DNA of 64,000 nucleotides. Source: Nymphaea colorata. Lineage: Eukaryota > Streptophyta > Magnoliopsida > Nymphaeales > Nymphaeaceae. Below the pieces are notes generated by a model. It was not told the origin of the DNA. It worked only from the letters and a program-made list of their open reading frames with translations, and did no database searches. Positions 1 through 12,003 of this stretch are shown here, piece by piece. A program made the translations under genes and the position numbers. Position 1 is the first letter of the stretch. Every line of letters starts with the position of its first letter. The stretch lies in the NCBI RefSeq assembly GCF_008831285.2, contig NC_045141.1, positions 17,780,106-17,844,105 on the forward strand, in the 5' to 3' direction.

Positions 1-1
1 A

Positions 2-316
2 CAAGCCGCATGGCGCAGCTACAAGAAGAGAAAATTGGCAAGGAAGCTAATAATGCAAGAGTCGTACTTTGTACTGGCAGAACAAGAAGAGGAAGATGAG
101 GAAATGCAAATGCATACTGAGACAGCCCCAGAGGATATGCCTGATACAACACAAAACGATTCTTTCAGAATGATTGCCTCTAGGTTTGCTGCAAACGCAA
201 GGAAAGGAGCTCAAAAGATCAAGTCAGCCGCTGCACCAAGTTTGCCTGGACAGTTGCCCAAACTACAGAAGCCTGATGAACCCGACTTTTCTAGAGAGCC
301 TGAAGAGGAAGATTAA
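2..316 (+). CDS. Cyclic nucleotide-gated ion channel, C-terminal end (partial)
   Basis: This is the last part of a CNGC, a plasma-membrane cation channel regulated by cyclic nucleotides and calmodulin. The frame is open from the window edge, reads QAAWRSYKKRKLARKL (an IQ-type calmodulin-binding segment typical of plant CNGC tails) and ends at TAA 314-316. An acidic stretch follows, then the ASRFAAN-type block and a terminal KPDEPDFS-like motif, both common in plant CNGC C-termini. The transmembrane segments, pore and cyclic nucleotide-binding domain lie to the left of the window. There is no start codon here, since the sequence is mid-gene. The subgroup cannot be assigned safely; the tail resembles group III-type members. 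The family call comes from known motifs, not a database search. Confidence 0.82.
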   Translation, partial: QAAWRSYKKRKLARKLIMQESYFVLAEQEEEDEEMQMHTETAPEDMPDTTQNDSFRMIASRFAANARKGAQKIKSAAAPSLPGQLPKLQKPDEPDFSREPEEED

Positions 317-1882
317 CAAGCTGCTAACTCCATTCCAGGTCTAGCCAGATGGAGATCACAGACTCAAATGGGATACTTGCAGTTTCAAAACCAACACCCC
401 CACCCCCACCCTCACTCCCCCAAACAGAAACAAGGGATCATTTTCAATATTTCGTTTCCTGTATTTTATGTGTGTATGTTAGAGAGATGAAACGGGTGCT
501 GTTACTTGTATGTATCTCTGCTTGCTAAAATTTTATTTATTTGTTATCATGTTTATTGTGATGGAAGCATAAAACTACCAGAATGAAGGAAATCTAAACA
601 ACAATTTTAAGAATGAATATAGTTGTTTCTGGTGCTAGAATCACTCTGTTGGTTCGCCTGATGTTGACGCTAAAGTTCTGTGGTGTGATATGCCAAACAA
701 GCTTGACAAATAAACTGTTCATACAACGCTGCGCTGTGACCCATTACGTGATGACCACCATCCTGCACATTGTGCTTCTTTCTGCCACAGGCGTTCTGAC
801 TAGTGGATGAAGACAATAATGCCAACCAAAATCGCTCGTTTTAGTTTACGTACAAGGAACATCATGGTCCTAATATCATTCGGAAGAAAACCTTGGACTG
901 TTCTGCGCAAACGAAGTACAAATCGACTTGCTTTATGGTAATATTATTTTGTAATTCATGCGAATACTTAAAAAGCATCCTTCTTCAAATATTTTCCTTG
1001 TTATTATATACGAAATAAATTTGAAAATACCTTTTTTTTAGGAAACTGAGGACGGATGTAAAAAAGAAGAAAGATTCATGTTTAGGAAATGAAACATGTG
1101 ATACCCCAAAAAAGGTGTTTTTATTGGAAAGGCTTCTGAGGCTCGAACTTGAAGTATCAAACAGATACTTTGTCTCAAAATATTTCTAGAACCAATAATT
1201 TCATAAAAGATTCGAATTGAGAAATAATACTATGATACAATGACATTAAAAATTTCATCGTTACTTTTTGGATTGAAACTTACATGGTTTGCATACAACA
1301 GTGGTCAATAGTGATAAAAAAATAGATGGCTGACTCACAGGTAGCCCCAAAACTGACTCAATAACCAGGCGGCAGCGCACACATACACACAAACACTATA
1401 TATATATTTATATATATATATATAAAAGACAGTAACCTCTCTCGCTCTCTCCAACTTTTTTTTTTTTTGAGCTCTTTCTCTCCACCTTCTCTCCGTGCCA
1501 ATTTTCATAGGAAGAGAGTTAAGTCAAGGATAAACAACAGCAAATAAAGAAAATTAAGAAAAAACTGTTTTTTCATTGTCATGGACAAAACAGAGTGGAT
1601 GAACAGCGAGGCAACTGTGAAAAAGCCAACCAACGGGTGGGAAGAAAATCGTGAGAAAAGGAAGGTCACTGTTGAAGATTATGACGACTGTTGTTGTAGA
1701 AACTAGAAAGAGAAAACGGGGATAACGTGGGTTGGCTTTGTATAACCGTAGAGGAAAGAATCAAGAATATGGATAAGGGTAAAATCTCCTAGCAAATCTG
1801 ATCTTAAACGGTTTCCTCTGATCTCTCTCTCTCTCCCCCTTTCTCTCTCTCTAAGAGAAAGAACACCAACGATGCCCTTCTC
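317..1882. other. CNGC 3'UTR and intergenic spacer
   Basis: This is AT-rich non-coding sequence. The first few hundred bases are probably the 3'UTR of the CNGC gene and include AATAAA-like signals near 709. A short TA microsatellite lies at about 1394-1424, followed by CT-rich tracts. No convincing coding exon was seen. Confidence 0.5.
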
Positions 1883-1890
1883 TATATAAG
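1883..1890 (+). promoter_or_regulatory. Candidate TATA box for the invertase gene
   Basis: A TATATAAG box follows CT-rich sequence. The DNA after it (about 1915-2000) is purine-rich and could be a first non-coding exon. The invertase ATG at 3207 is preceded within 20 bases by a consensus splice acceptor (TTCTTCTGCAG, ending about 3190). This suggests a 5'UTR intron of roughly 1.2 kb. A 36-codon upstream ORF (1909-2019) starts just after the TATA box. The assignment to the invertase gene is inferred. Confidence 0.4.
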
Positions 1891-3206
1891 AGCACGCAGG
1901 CGACATCGATGGGCAGAAGCAAGAGAAAGCCTGTTTCTGCTCAAAGGCATCGAAGAGAGGCCAAGTCAAGAGATCAGGAACCAGGGAGACCCATTTGCAG
2001 GTTGTTGGAATTTTCTTGAAGGTTGGAGAAGAACTCATTTCTTACTCCCAAGGGAATTCGATATATAGACCTGATAGTTGAATGTGGTGACCCCAAATGG
2101 CTTTGTTTTTTTCTAATATTCTTTGTAAGATTTATGTGTTCGACTTGCAATTCATTTGTTGTTACTGATATGATATTGAGTTTCAACCTGCATGTCTGCT
2201 GTATTCGTAGAAATGTATTTGGCAAGACTCACATTGCCATTTTCGCTAGATGCATATTTTTGAAACTTCAGCTTGTTTCTATCATTTGACTAAACAAGGG
2301 GACGTTTTTTGTAAATTTCTGTCTATTAAATTAGTTAATTATTATATAACCGTAATGAAGATCAATTTATATATGTTAAATGTTTTCTTTTGAATCATCA
2401 TTTCGCCTCATATTTTTATGTTCTAAACATTTAACTCTCATTGTACAACTCTCAAAAGTAATAAGTCTAAGCGATCATTCAAGTCATATGAAAACAAGAA
2501 GTTTCATCGGAATCACATGTTCGAGCCAAGCCAAGCTGAGCATCTATTGTTCAAATTGTCTTCTAAACCTTTTCTTTATAAGTTTGAACAATCACACAAG
2601 CCGAGCTGAGCCAAACAGTGAGCTGTTCGGAGTCGCATTTCCAAGTGGACTGGAGATGGGTAGCTAAATGCGTTGTCCTATTTTGACAGACATGACTCTA
2701 ACTCTAAATTTCTCCACAGTTTTTCTTTGTTGCATTGTTTATGAAGAATGGTTTTTCCCCTTATTTTTTCTGATCTTGTTTTCAAGTTAGTTCTCGTGAA
2801 GACAGCAAAAAGGTAGAAAACCGAGCTTCCTTGTCTAGAATAATTGCATTTGGTCAGTTTCGCCTGTCCTATTATGGAAATATTGCTTACTTCTACTTGG
2901 CTTGATTACATTTTGGCTCGAATACTAAAATGAGCGACCTTGAAGTGCAAGATCAAGATTGTGCTCGGACAAGCTAACCTTAAAAGTCTTTTTTAAACCT
3001 GATTAAACTCCAGCAATTGGGCTGGAATATGCTCGTGAAATGTTTTCTGCATTGATAAATGATTGTATAGAATAGATAGCAAAAGACTTCGCAGCTTCAT
3101 TTAAATAAATAACTTAAGCCCTCACAAAATACTGATCAATTAAGATAACAATCTGCTCTTCTGATTTCATATGTTGGTTTTCTTCTGCAGCATAGCTTGA
3201 GGTACG

Positions 3207-6200
3207 ATGGACGTTTATAGGCTGCTACTTTGCTTTGTTCTCGTCCTCACGGTATACTTGGTTAAAGAAATTCATGCAACTCATCACGTCTATGAAGAAC
3301 TCAAGAACGTAGCACCCAACTCTACTCAAGTCTATCAGTACAGAACAGGCTACCATTTCCAACCACCAAGTCACTGGATTAATGGTATAATTTCATTACC
3401 TTCTTTCTACTAAGACAAGGATCTTCTGCTAATTTTAACCAGCTTCTAACTCTCTTCTGTTGTTTCTTAATTTGTGATGCATGACTAATTTGCGCAACCA
3501 GATCCTAATGGTGAGCTCCCATTTCTCTAATCTTTGTTCACAAAAGGTAATTGAGATACTGAAATTTCACTGAAATATCATTCCGTCTTCAAATTTCAGG
3601 CCCTCTGTATTATAAGGGAGTCTACCACCTGTTCTATCAATACAACCCATATGGTGCTGTATGGGGAAACATCGTTTGGGCTCACTCCGTATCAACAGAC
3701 TTAATCAACTGGTTGGCTCTTGAGCCAGCGATTTACCCAACTGGGCCATTTGATATAAATGGTTGCTGGTCTGGCTCTGCTACCATCCTCCCAGGGGGCA
3801 CCCCTGTCATCATATACACAGGAATTAACACAGCAAACCAACAGGTTCAGAACATTGCTGTTCCCAAGAACCCGTCTGATCCTTTCCTCAGGGAGTGGGT
3901 GAAGCCTTCTTACAACCCTCTAATGGCTCCAACCATCTACAATCAGATTAATTCTAGCTCTTTTAGGGATCCTACAACAGCATGGCAGGGCCCAGATGGA
4001 AGATGGAGAGTCCTGGTTGGTAGCAAAAGAGGTCACAGAGGAATGGCGCTGCTCTATAGGAGCAAGGACTTCAGTTACTGGGTTAAGGCTAAACACCCCC
4101 TTCATTCTGCAGAAGGCACTGGCATGTGGGAGTGCCCTGATTTCTACCCTGTTTCTGTTAGAGATACAGTGGGATTGGACACCTCTGTTAATGGTGAAAA
4201 TGTGAAACATGTATTGAAAGCAAGCCTGGATGATGAAAAGTACGAGTACTACACTGTAGGCACATACTTGCACGAGAAAGACAGTTATGTTCCAGATAAT
4301 ACATCTGCTGATGATGCAACCGGCCTTCGTTATGATTATGGGAAGTTCTACGCCTCAAAAACATTCTTTGATGGCGCAAAGAATAGGAGAATTCTTTTGG
4401 GGTGGATGAATGAATCAGATAGCGTCTCCACTGATGTGCAGAAAGGCTGGGCTGGTGTCCATGTAAGTTTGTGAATAGCACTGCAATTATTTAAGTACGT
4501 AATTAGAGAAAAGGCATTTCTCAGCATGTGGATATATTTAGGAGTTGGTTACAGTTTAGGCAAGATTCTCTTGGGTAGGAGAGATATCTTCTCCCATTGA
4601 GGATGCTTCATGTCGATTGTACTATAAAATAATGAAGCAGAGAATGACTCCTTCCCCTTACTGGACGGGGAAGTACCTCTTGAGCATAAAGTTTTGAAGG
4701 ATCCGACGAAATTTTGTGGTTTTCCTCATTATAGAAGAAAACTACCCAAGCCGGTTGACTAACGAAGATCTGCTTTTCTTTTTTTTCTTTTATGTTATTC
4801 ATTTTTAGTCAATTCCACGACGTATTTGGCTTGATCCAAGCGGCAGACAGCTTGTTCAATGGCCAGTTGAAGAAATTGAAGCTCTACGTGGCAATCAATA
4901 TGATATTCAAAATAAAAGGATTGAGAGTGGATCAGTTGTTGAAGTTCCAGAGATAAATGCTTCACAGGTAAGCTAAAACTGCCAGTGTTGAGGTAGCATG
5001 AACTAATGTTAGTCTCTTATGGTCTACCTCCTTTTGATTCAATCTTTTAAAACCATTCAATTGAGCCAGAGACTTAATTTGTTTCTTCAGGCAGATGTAG
5101 AGGTTACCTTTGATCTGTACAGCTTAGAGGAGGCTGAGGTGTTGGAGACCAATCTTGTGGATCCACAACTGATATGCAGTATGAAGGGTGCCTCTGTTAA
5201 AGGTGGAGTTGGACCATTCGGCGTGTTGGTTTTGGCTTCAAAGGATATGCAGGAGCAGACTGCTGTCTTCTTTAGGGTGTTTAAGGGTCAAGGCAACAAG
5301 AACGTTGTAGTCATGTGCAGCGATCAAAGCAAGTAAGAACATCATTGGATCCATGTTTTGTAGTGGTTTTGAAATGCACATGAACATGCACACACAACCA
5401 CAAAGCCACATGTGCAGGCACACGCACACACGCATTAAGCTCCAACATCCAAAGAAAAGGTTACAGCACGAGTCACAAATACAGGCACGGTCTTAAAAGT
5501 AACAGTTCATATTACAAATGTGGTGAAGCGACATATGGTGTGCCCTCTAACTTGAAATTCTGGTTTTATCACTATTTACAGTATTTTTTAGGAGATAATA
5601 CTAAGCGAAAGCATCAGTAAAGTTTTAAATCATTCTGAGAACATTTTGATCGTGAGAGCATCTGTTACTCCCTGCTGAAACCAAAAACTATAAGACGCAC
5701 CTATTGTCTATTGAGATTTTTGAGAGAAGGGTTATGATGGTGAGTTATATACGATGAACATAATGCAGGTCAACACTAGCAACTGATGTGGACAAGACTA
5801 CATATGGTGGCTTCGTAGATGTAGATCTAAAGGACGGGAAGCTGTCCCTACGTTCTTTGGTATGTTTTGACTCGAATACTCAATAACTGCATTACATGAT
5901 CTTGAATGAGTTTTCTTTTTTTGCCTCCATGAGAAGAAAAGGATTATATGATTACAACGCTGTTGCATTTGGTTGGTGTGCATAACAGGCCATAGCTTAC
6001 TCATCCTTCTGCATGCTGCAAGAATTCAAGCCTGTGCTATAACTTCACCATTGCACCAAGAACAGACCTCCCCAAAATCTTGCCATCTACTCGAAGCCCA
6101 TGTTGGCTGATTTGAAACCAGTTCGTTCCAACTAGTGGAACCTTTTCCGTCGATCTAACACCCTAAAGCCGAACCCTGATCTTATTTTTTCTTTGGAAAA

Positions 6201-6432
6201 AGTGCCAAGAGGATTAGAATCAATGTTGATTGTGGTTTGGTGTTTGTAGATTGATCACTCTATAGTGGAGAGCTTTGGTGCTGGAGGGAAGACTTGCATC
6301 ACTGCTAGAGTTTACCCCAAGACGGCTGTGGGAGACGATGCTCGGCTCTTTGTGTTCAACAATGGCTCTTCTGCAGTTGGCATCACCAGACTGAGTGCAT
6401 GGACGATGCTGCAACCTTCCGTTAATGGATAA
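3207..6432 (+). CDS. Cell-wall invertase (beta-fructofuranosidase, GH32), complete, 7 exons
   Basis: This enzyme hydrolyses sucrose to glucose and fructose in the apoplast. Exons: 3207-3384, 3502-3510, 3600-4462, 4809-4967, 5091-5332, 5769-5859 and 6250-6432. All introns are GT-AG and the total is 574 aa, the usual length. Residues 1-24 or so form a signal peptide. NDPNG at 59-63 carries the nucleophile D60, FRDP is at 184-187 (stabiliser D186), and WECPDF is at 239-244 (acid/base E240). Proline in WECPDF marks the cell-wall class; vacuolar enzymes have valine. DYGK (D308, K311) matches the Asp/Lys pair that favours sucrose in cell-wall invertases and is usually altered in fructan exohydrolases. 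The C-terminal beta-sandwich (exons 4-7) is intact up to [10 protein letters not shown]. No frameshift or stop was seen. Confidence 0.95.
3502..3510 (+). other. 9-nt mini-exon encoding the centre of NDPNG
   Basis: ATCCTAATG lies between CAG and GT. Joined to the final G of exon 1 and the GC of exon 3 it gives D-P-N-G, the core of the beta-fructosidase motif with the catalytic aspartate. This nine-base exon is a known feature of plant acid invertase genes and among the smallest plant exons. Skipping it keeps the frame but removes the nucleophile region. Confidence 0.93.
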
Positions 6433-6575
6433 TGGGGAGGACATATAGGAACCCACTTAGGATCCTTCTTTTTATTCTTTTTTTCTCTCTTCTAACATTT
6501 AGTTTGTCTTGAGTGCTTGTATTCATTCCATCCTGTGCATGGTGGACTGGTGCTGCATCGATCCGTTGATCATTC

Positions 6576-6581
6576 AATAAA
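6576..6581 (+). terminator. Probable polyadenylation signal of the invertase gene
   Basis: AATAAA lies about 145 bases after the invertase stop codon in a T-rich 3' flank. Its position suits a plant near-upstream element. It was chosen by position only. Confidence 0.5.
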
Positions 6582-7689
6582 ATCGCAATAGTTATGTGCA
6601 GCCTACCAAAATAATGGGTTGAGTTATGGGGAGATGAACCGAATGCATTTCAAAATTTCTCCTCTTTCTTTCTCTCTCTCTCTTTCTGTTTCTCCCACAC
6701 ACACACACATGCACACACAAAGAGAAATGCATGTGCACGTATTCGTGGATGTCAAGTGCTTAATTTCCAAGATAAAACAGATGGGGGCCAATTTGTGTGA
6801 TGCTGAAAGCATGTAAATTGCTGGTTTTAGCAGCACCAAACAAGTTCTAAAACTTGTCTTGATGCCAGAACTATGTTTCTGAACAGTTTTGAAGTTCCTT
6901 TTGTAAGGGACATGCATACGTAGAGATTTTTCTTTTCTTTTCTTTTCTTTTTTAATTCCGTTTCACCAGTAAAGAAAGTGACTTTTTAATAGTAAGGAAC
7001 TTGACGAAAAGGTAACTCCAGTAATAAGATTATTCAGAAGTACCCTGTGAGGTTCAGGACTGAGAATGATAACGGAACAGCTCTGCCAGCTGCGCATATA
7101 TATATCTTAAGAAGCTCCCAGTTTTCAGCCAACCTGAATCTGCAAAAGGCCCAATTGAAAGTTGGAACCAGAACCACAATACAAGAAATAAAAATGAACA
7201 GAACAAGAGTACAGAAGTAAACCTCATAAAATGGACAACTGGTAGAAATTGTTACTAACACCAGAGCGTTGCTGTTTTAAAATCGATGTTACACCACAGA
7301 ATCTAGCAACTACTACTGTGTTTACTGAATTGGACCAAATAGTAGAGCAGGCCGGGAACACTATTAGCGTTTTACACCACACATCGCACTCAGCCATAGA
7401 AAATACGTATTATTTTAAAGAGTTAAAAATTGGTCAGCCCAATGAAACACGAAAAAATGCTTCTTTTTGAAAAAAATAAAAACGAAAAAGCACGTTTTAT
7501 GCTTGCTTTACTCCCTTTTTATTTTTTTTTAAACGTGTTTTTTCGTCAGTTTTGCAGTTTTTAATTACCAGTTTTTTTGTTTTTCATATTTTAAAAAAAA
7601 AAATCCCATTTTTTCCTGTCACCATATAAAACCTTGCCGTTTAAAACTTGAAGAAAATACTGATGGTTATGATTGATCACAAACATTTG
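6582..7689. other. Intergenic spacer between invertase and the duplicated block
   Basis: Non-coding, AT-rich sequence with CT and CA runs near 6660-6720, a TTTTC repeat near 6930-6950 and homopolymer T/A tracts near 7500-7610. No conserved coding signal was seen on either strand. Confidence 0.5.
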
Positions 7690-8124
7690 TAGGATAAAAT
7701 AGTAGCAGTTTCGATAAATGATTGACATGTAGAATTAAGATTCGGGATTATTGAATGCAGTTTATAAAATTTGATCGTTGAGCATCAAGAATTACACTTT
7801 AGAACAATTATTAATAATCGAAAATTATTATCCCTGAAAAGGAATATTATTTTATTGTCTTGCCTCTGTTGACCAATTGCAAAGACAGGCACAATTATAT
7901 GGTGAATATACATGAGTTAAGGCTTGGTTGGAGGGATCCTTGGAAGATTACTCCCGCCCAAGGTGCCTTAGATATGTCGTTTGTCATCCATATGAAGGAC
8001 TTTAAAAAATGTCAGCACCTCCAATTCCTCTAAAATCATGGCCGCACATTCCTTCCAGGATTAGATGCTTATTAAATGGTGCAAAAAGAAAGAAAGAAAA
8101 AAAAAAGGTTTCGTGGTACCCATC

Positions 8125-8493
8125 CAAATGAAAAAGTCAGATATGAGAAAAAATTTAATATCAAATTCAAATTTAAGAAACTACATTCAATTGGATTCAA
8201 ATTCAGATTTAGATGTACATAAATATCCGATCAGATTTGGATTTTGAATGAATTTATCTTTAAACAAATATTCTATATCCAATGCTCTTGTATTTTGAAA
8301 ATTACTCGTCCAAAATTCAGATTCAGATATGAATGTAAAAATCAGATTCCAATTGGATTCGTATTGTGAAATCTGATCTCGGATTTAGATTCAGATATAA
8401 CTTTTGATTGTTCTTTAAATCCAAATATATGAATATCCAAAACAATCGATATAATTAAAGGGTATATCTGGTTTGAATCTGATCCACTATAAA
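8125..8493. mobile_element. Degenerate AT-rich MITE-like repeat (GGATGTCAA family)
   Basis: This stretch is dense in GATTCAGAT/ATCAGAT words on both strands and resembles the elements at 15320-15710, 49429-49780 and about 53815-53960. The ends are worn and no target duplication was found. A similar copy sits at an equivalent place in unit B, so it may predate that duplication. Confidence 0.45.
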
Positions 8494-9728
8494 GGTGACG
8501 GTTCATGTTCATATGCCTCAAGACCAGCTCCAAGGTGCGGTTGAGATGATATTGGATTTTGCTACCGTAAGAGCTAGATTGATTATTGCTAGCCTCACAT
8601 TCATTATCATGAAGGATCGTTTGTGATTGAATCTCAATACAGTGAGAGAGCGATGTCTCGACTACGTTCTCATTCATTGATGTTCCCTCAACCAAACTTA
8701 TCTGACATTTTCCTTCAGCAATTGATACTACGACGATGAGTCCAAAGGTCAATTGATAGATGCAATGAGGTCAGGATCATTCATATCAAGTCTATTCACC
8801 CTATGTTGTGGATCCGGACTACCGATAGTGATGTCATCTATATTACGCATTTAATATGAGGCAACCAGCCGGGGACCATACACGAACCAATCTGTAAAAT
8901 TGCTGGCGATAAGAAAACATTATTGATATGTGTCCCTCGTTGGTCAGTCAGGGCATCCAGAGTCGGTCTCAGATAAGGAGGAATGTTTGCATCGAAACTG
9001 GTTATATGCACAGGTCTATGCATGAAAATTATCATTGAAAGTAGATCAGGAAAACTCATGTCATGCACTGGGGTCGCTATGTACCCCTGTGCACATAACC
9101 ACCTCTCATATTGCATGATATTGGTAAATGGCCGGCATGTGTCTTGAAGAGAGATCTAGTACTTGAAAAAACAGCAAAGTGCTTATGGTTTGTAATAATT
9201 TTGGAAAATAAATCACATATAACGTGTGCTTAATCTGAACTGTAGTTAGCATTGAAAAAACATTGTCACAAGCTGATCTTGTTTGGTAATTCGAGGACTT
9301 CACTCTATGCACCAAAATCATTCTGAGAGATTCTGATGTGTTTTAAATGGAAAAAGCACATGCCAGGATCATACTAAGAGTCATCTATAATTAAGGCAGC
9401 TGGAGTTGAAAAACAAAATATACAGGTCTGCCAAGACTAGCCGACAAAATGGAAAAATGCAATAGCAAAAGTTGTGACAAGAAGTCACAAGAAACTACAA
9501 ACCAAATGAAAATGAAAGCGAAATGCAATACAAACGAGTAAAGAGAGGCAAAGAAAAACAGGGGAGGAGCAACTAGTCAGGAGCTGGCTGCTGGCGAGCG
9601 TCCACCAATGCGCACATCAGCTCGAACCACTTAACCCACAGAAGCAACAAAAGTAGCAGCTGTGTTCCTCCTGATTGTTTTGCTCCTTCCATAAGCCCTA
9701 GCGTTATAGTTGTAGTTATAGTTATAAG

Positions 9729-9917
9729 CAGGGGTGGAGCCATAAATTTTTTTATGAGTGGGACCCAATTGAAGTTTCTACATTTTGACTGAGGCCAAAA
9801 TATCATTTTAAATTTTTTATATAGGACAACTGAAATTTTTTAAAATTTACATGTAAATTTATTTTTTTTAGAGAGGGGGTTCAGGACCCCTACGAGCTCC
9901 CCCTGGCTCCACCCCTA
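9729..9917. mobile_element. hAT-type MITE, 189 bp
   Basis: The ends are inverted repeats, CAGGGGTGGAGCCA at the left and TGGCTCCACCCCTA at the right. They are flanked by an 8-bp target duplication with one mismatch (GTTATAAG and GTTAGAAG). Terminal repeats of this form and 8-bp duplications fit non-autonomous hAT elements. There is no coding capacity. It is absent from unit C, so it inserted after the duplication. Confidence 0.75.
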
Positions 9918-10886
9918 GTTAGAAGGACAAACCCTAGGTAACTTAGTGATGTCAAGCCATGGTGATTATTGGCCCTTAACCATGGTGATATTGCTGTGTA
10001 GAAAACACGGTTTTTATATTGCACATAATTGATTTGTGAAATTACCCTGAGAACGCGTCAACGTTTTGTCGCTCCGATTTTTACCACAGAGATTTGATCT
10101 GTTTCAAAATTTCAAACTCTAGGATTGGATCAGTCTGCTTATTTAATTAAGATCTTATAAGCTATGTATAAACTTTGAGAAGATTTGAAAGACAACTTTC
10201 TTTTTTTATTCTTATAAATTAGTCCCATTTATGCATGCAGGACATTAATCCAAGCTGATACCAAGATTTAAAGGTTTTGAACCCTAGAGATCAAATTCTT
10301 CTGGTTAAAATTCTCAAAACATGATAAACTAAAAGACGATCCTGAAATGTAATTAGACAAATTTCCTGCAATAATAGAAAGAAGCGAATCCTTTTGTAGC
10401 CCCTACCGTTATAAGGACAAGCTCTAAGCTGATCAGCATGGTGGAACTAACGTTAGGAATTAGTTGCTTTCTCCTTTGCCCTTCACAAAGCAACAAAACG
10501 TTCCCTCAAGTGAGGCCTTTTCCATTGTTGGAGCCAGGATTTTTTTGTTGCGGGGCACTTTGAGTCGTCAATTTGGGTTCGATGTGGGCATCTCAAGTGA
10601 CTGAAACCTGGCCTAACTTCACTGCAATGAGGTTTTTCAAGATATCTGGTGTGGGCGATGGCCCTCACCAACCAGACTTTAGCTGTAAATCGCAGTTGAA
10701 AATAATGTCTGGGCAAAATGAGGATCTGATCGAAATCAGGAAGGCAAGTGTACTTTGCAATGACTGTAATTGCAATTAATAAAGAGAGCAGCAGTAAACA
10801 AAACACAGCCTGTGAAGAAAAGAATTATGGGAAAGACAATCATGCTCGAAATAAGGAGAAAGGCAAGACGAGGAACCAATTCCGTT

Positions 10887-11337
10887 AGGGAGCGTTAGAT
10901 TCACTTGGAATGAATGAAATTTTCGAATCGATATTTTCATTCTTTAAAAATGAGAATTGCTTTATCAAGCAAAGAATTTTGACCCTAGAATTATAGGCCC
11001 ATTCTAGAATCAAAATTTTAGAATTATGGTTCCACCATAGGGGGTGTATTGTTCTACAATTTTGGAATCTTTTCATCTCTCTTTATTGTACAAGGCATTA
11101 AGACTTTATTCATCTCTCTTTATTGTACTAGGCATTAAGACTTTAATTCATGAATTGTCGAATTTTATTTCCCTTTTTGTCAAACAAGTTATTTTTAATT
11201 CTATTATCAAAAGTCCATACTATCAAACTCAAAGGAAAATTGGAGCAGGAAGTTTCATTCCAATTCCCCGTTAAGATGGAAATTTGATTCTAAAATTTTG
11301 ATTCAAGAATCAAAATTCTGAACTATCAAACGCCTTC
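10887..11337. mobile_element. MITE, probably PIF/Harbinger-like
   Basis: The left end GGGAGCGTTAGAT and the reverse complement of the right end, GAAGGCGTTTGAT, are inverted repeats. GAATTTTGATTCT-type words occur inside both ends. The flanks are TTA and TAA, compatible with the 3-bp TWA target of PIF/Harbinger elements. A 37-bp direct repeat (11072-11108 and 11109-11145, one mismatch) sits in the middle. A related element lies at 35117-35540. Confidence 0.55.
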
Positions 11338-11808
11338 TAATTACGGTGTTGATGTTCCTATTAACATCACCAAGGTGTCCCAATCTTGGAGATAAATTCA
11401 TAGAATAATGTGTTAGTATTCCTATTGCTGAATGCTTCTTTTAGCTGTCCCCGATCTTGAATGGGCTAGAAAATATGCTGCATATTGATGAATGATCATC
11501 TTAATGATCTACAGCGACAAAATCAGGCAATGGAAATTCAGGACAAGGGTCTCTTGAACACTAACCTTCATGTGATCTGGCGAAAGAGACATGGACCAGA
11601 TGAGGAAGAACACATGTAAACCTGTAAACTAAATTATTTCTTCCTTTTCATTTTCGATGCACCTTTTATTAATGAAAATTGAGAGCCCATCGCTTATCAT
11701 CTTCGTGATCTTAATCCTCTGCTTTGAATATGGATCCCTTACTTGGACCAGTCTTCCGGAGGGCGGCTTGCTGGGCAATTTCATGGTTTAATATATTTTC
11801 AATCTGTG

Positions 11809-11947
11809 GGGCCATATATATTGACTGACTTTGGATCAACGCCTCAGATTTCCAATGGTAATGAAAGTGTAAGTCCGGTGGCCTCCTTGTAGAGAAGCAA
11901 GACCTGGACTGAGACCTCGCCTTAGTTTGCTCCTTGCCCTATATAAA
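11809..11947 (+). promoter_or_regulatory. Promoter of natriuretic-peptide-like gene A
   Basis: A TATATAAA box at 11940-11947 lies 64 bases before the ATG. Upstream, 11809-11843 holds a module (GGGCCATATA, then TTGACTGACTTTGG) shared with genes B and C and the decayed copy D. TTGACT matches the WRKY-binding W-box core TTGAC(C/T). Functional meaning is inferred from conservation. Confidence 0.6.
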
Positions 11948-12003
11948 GAAGGGGACTCCCAGAGAAAGGCAGTACCCATTCTCATATCCTTCTCCAAGTA
12001 ATC

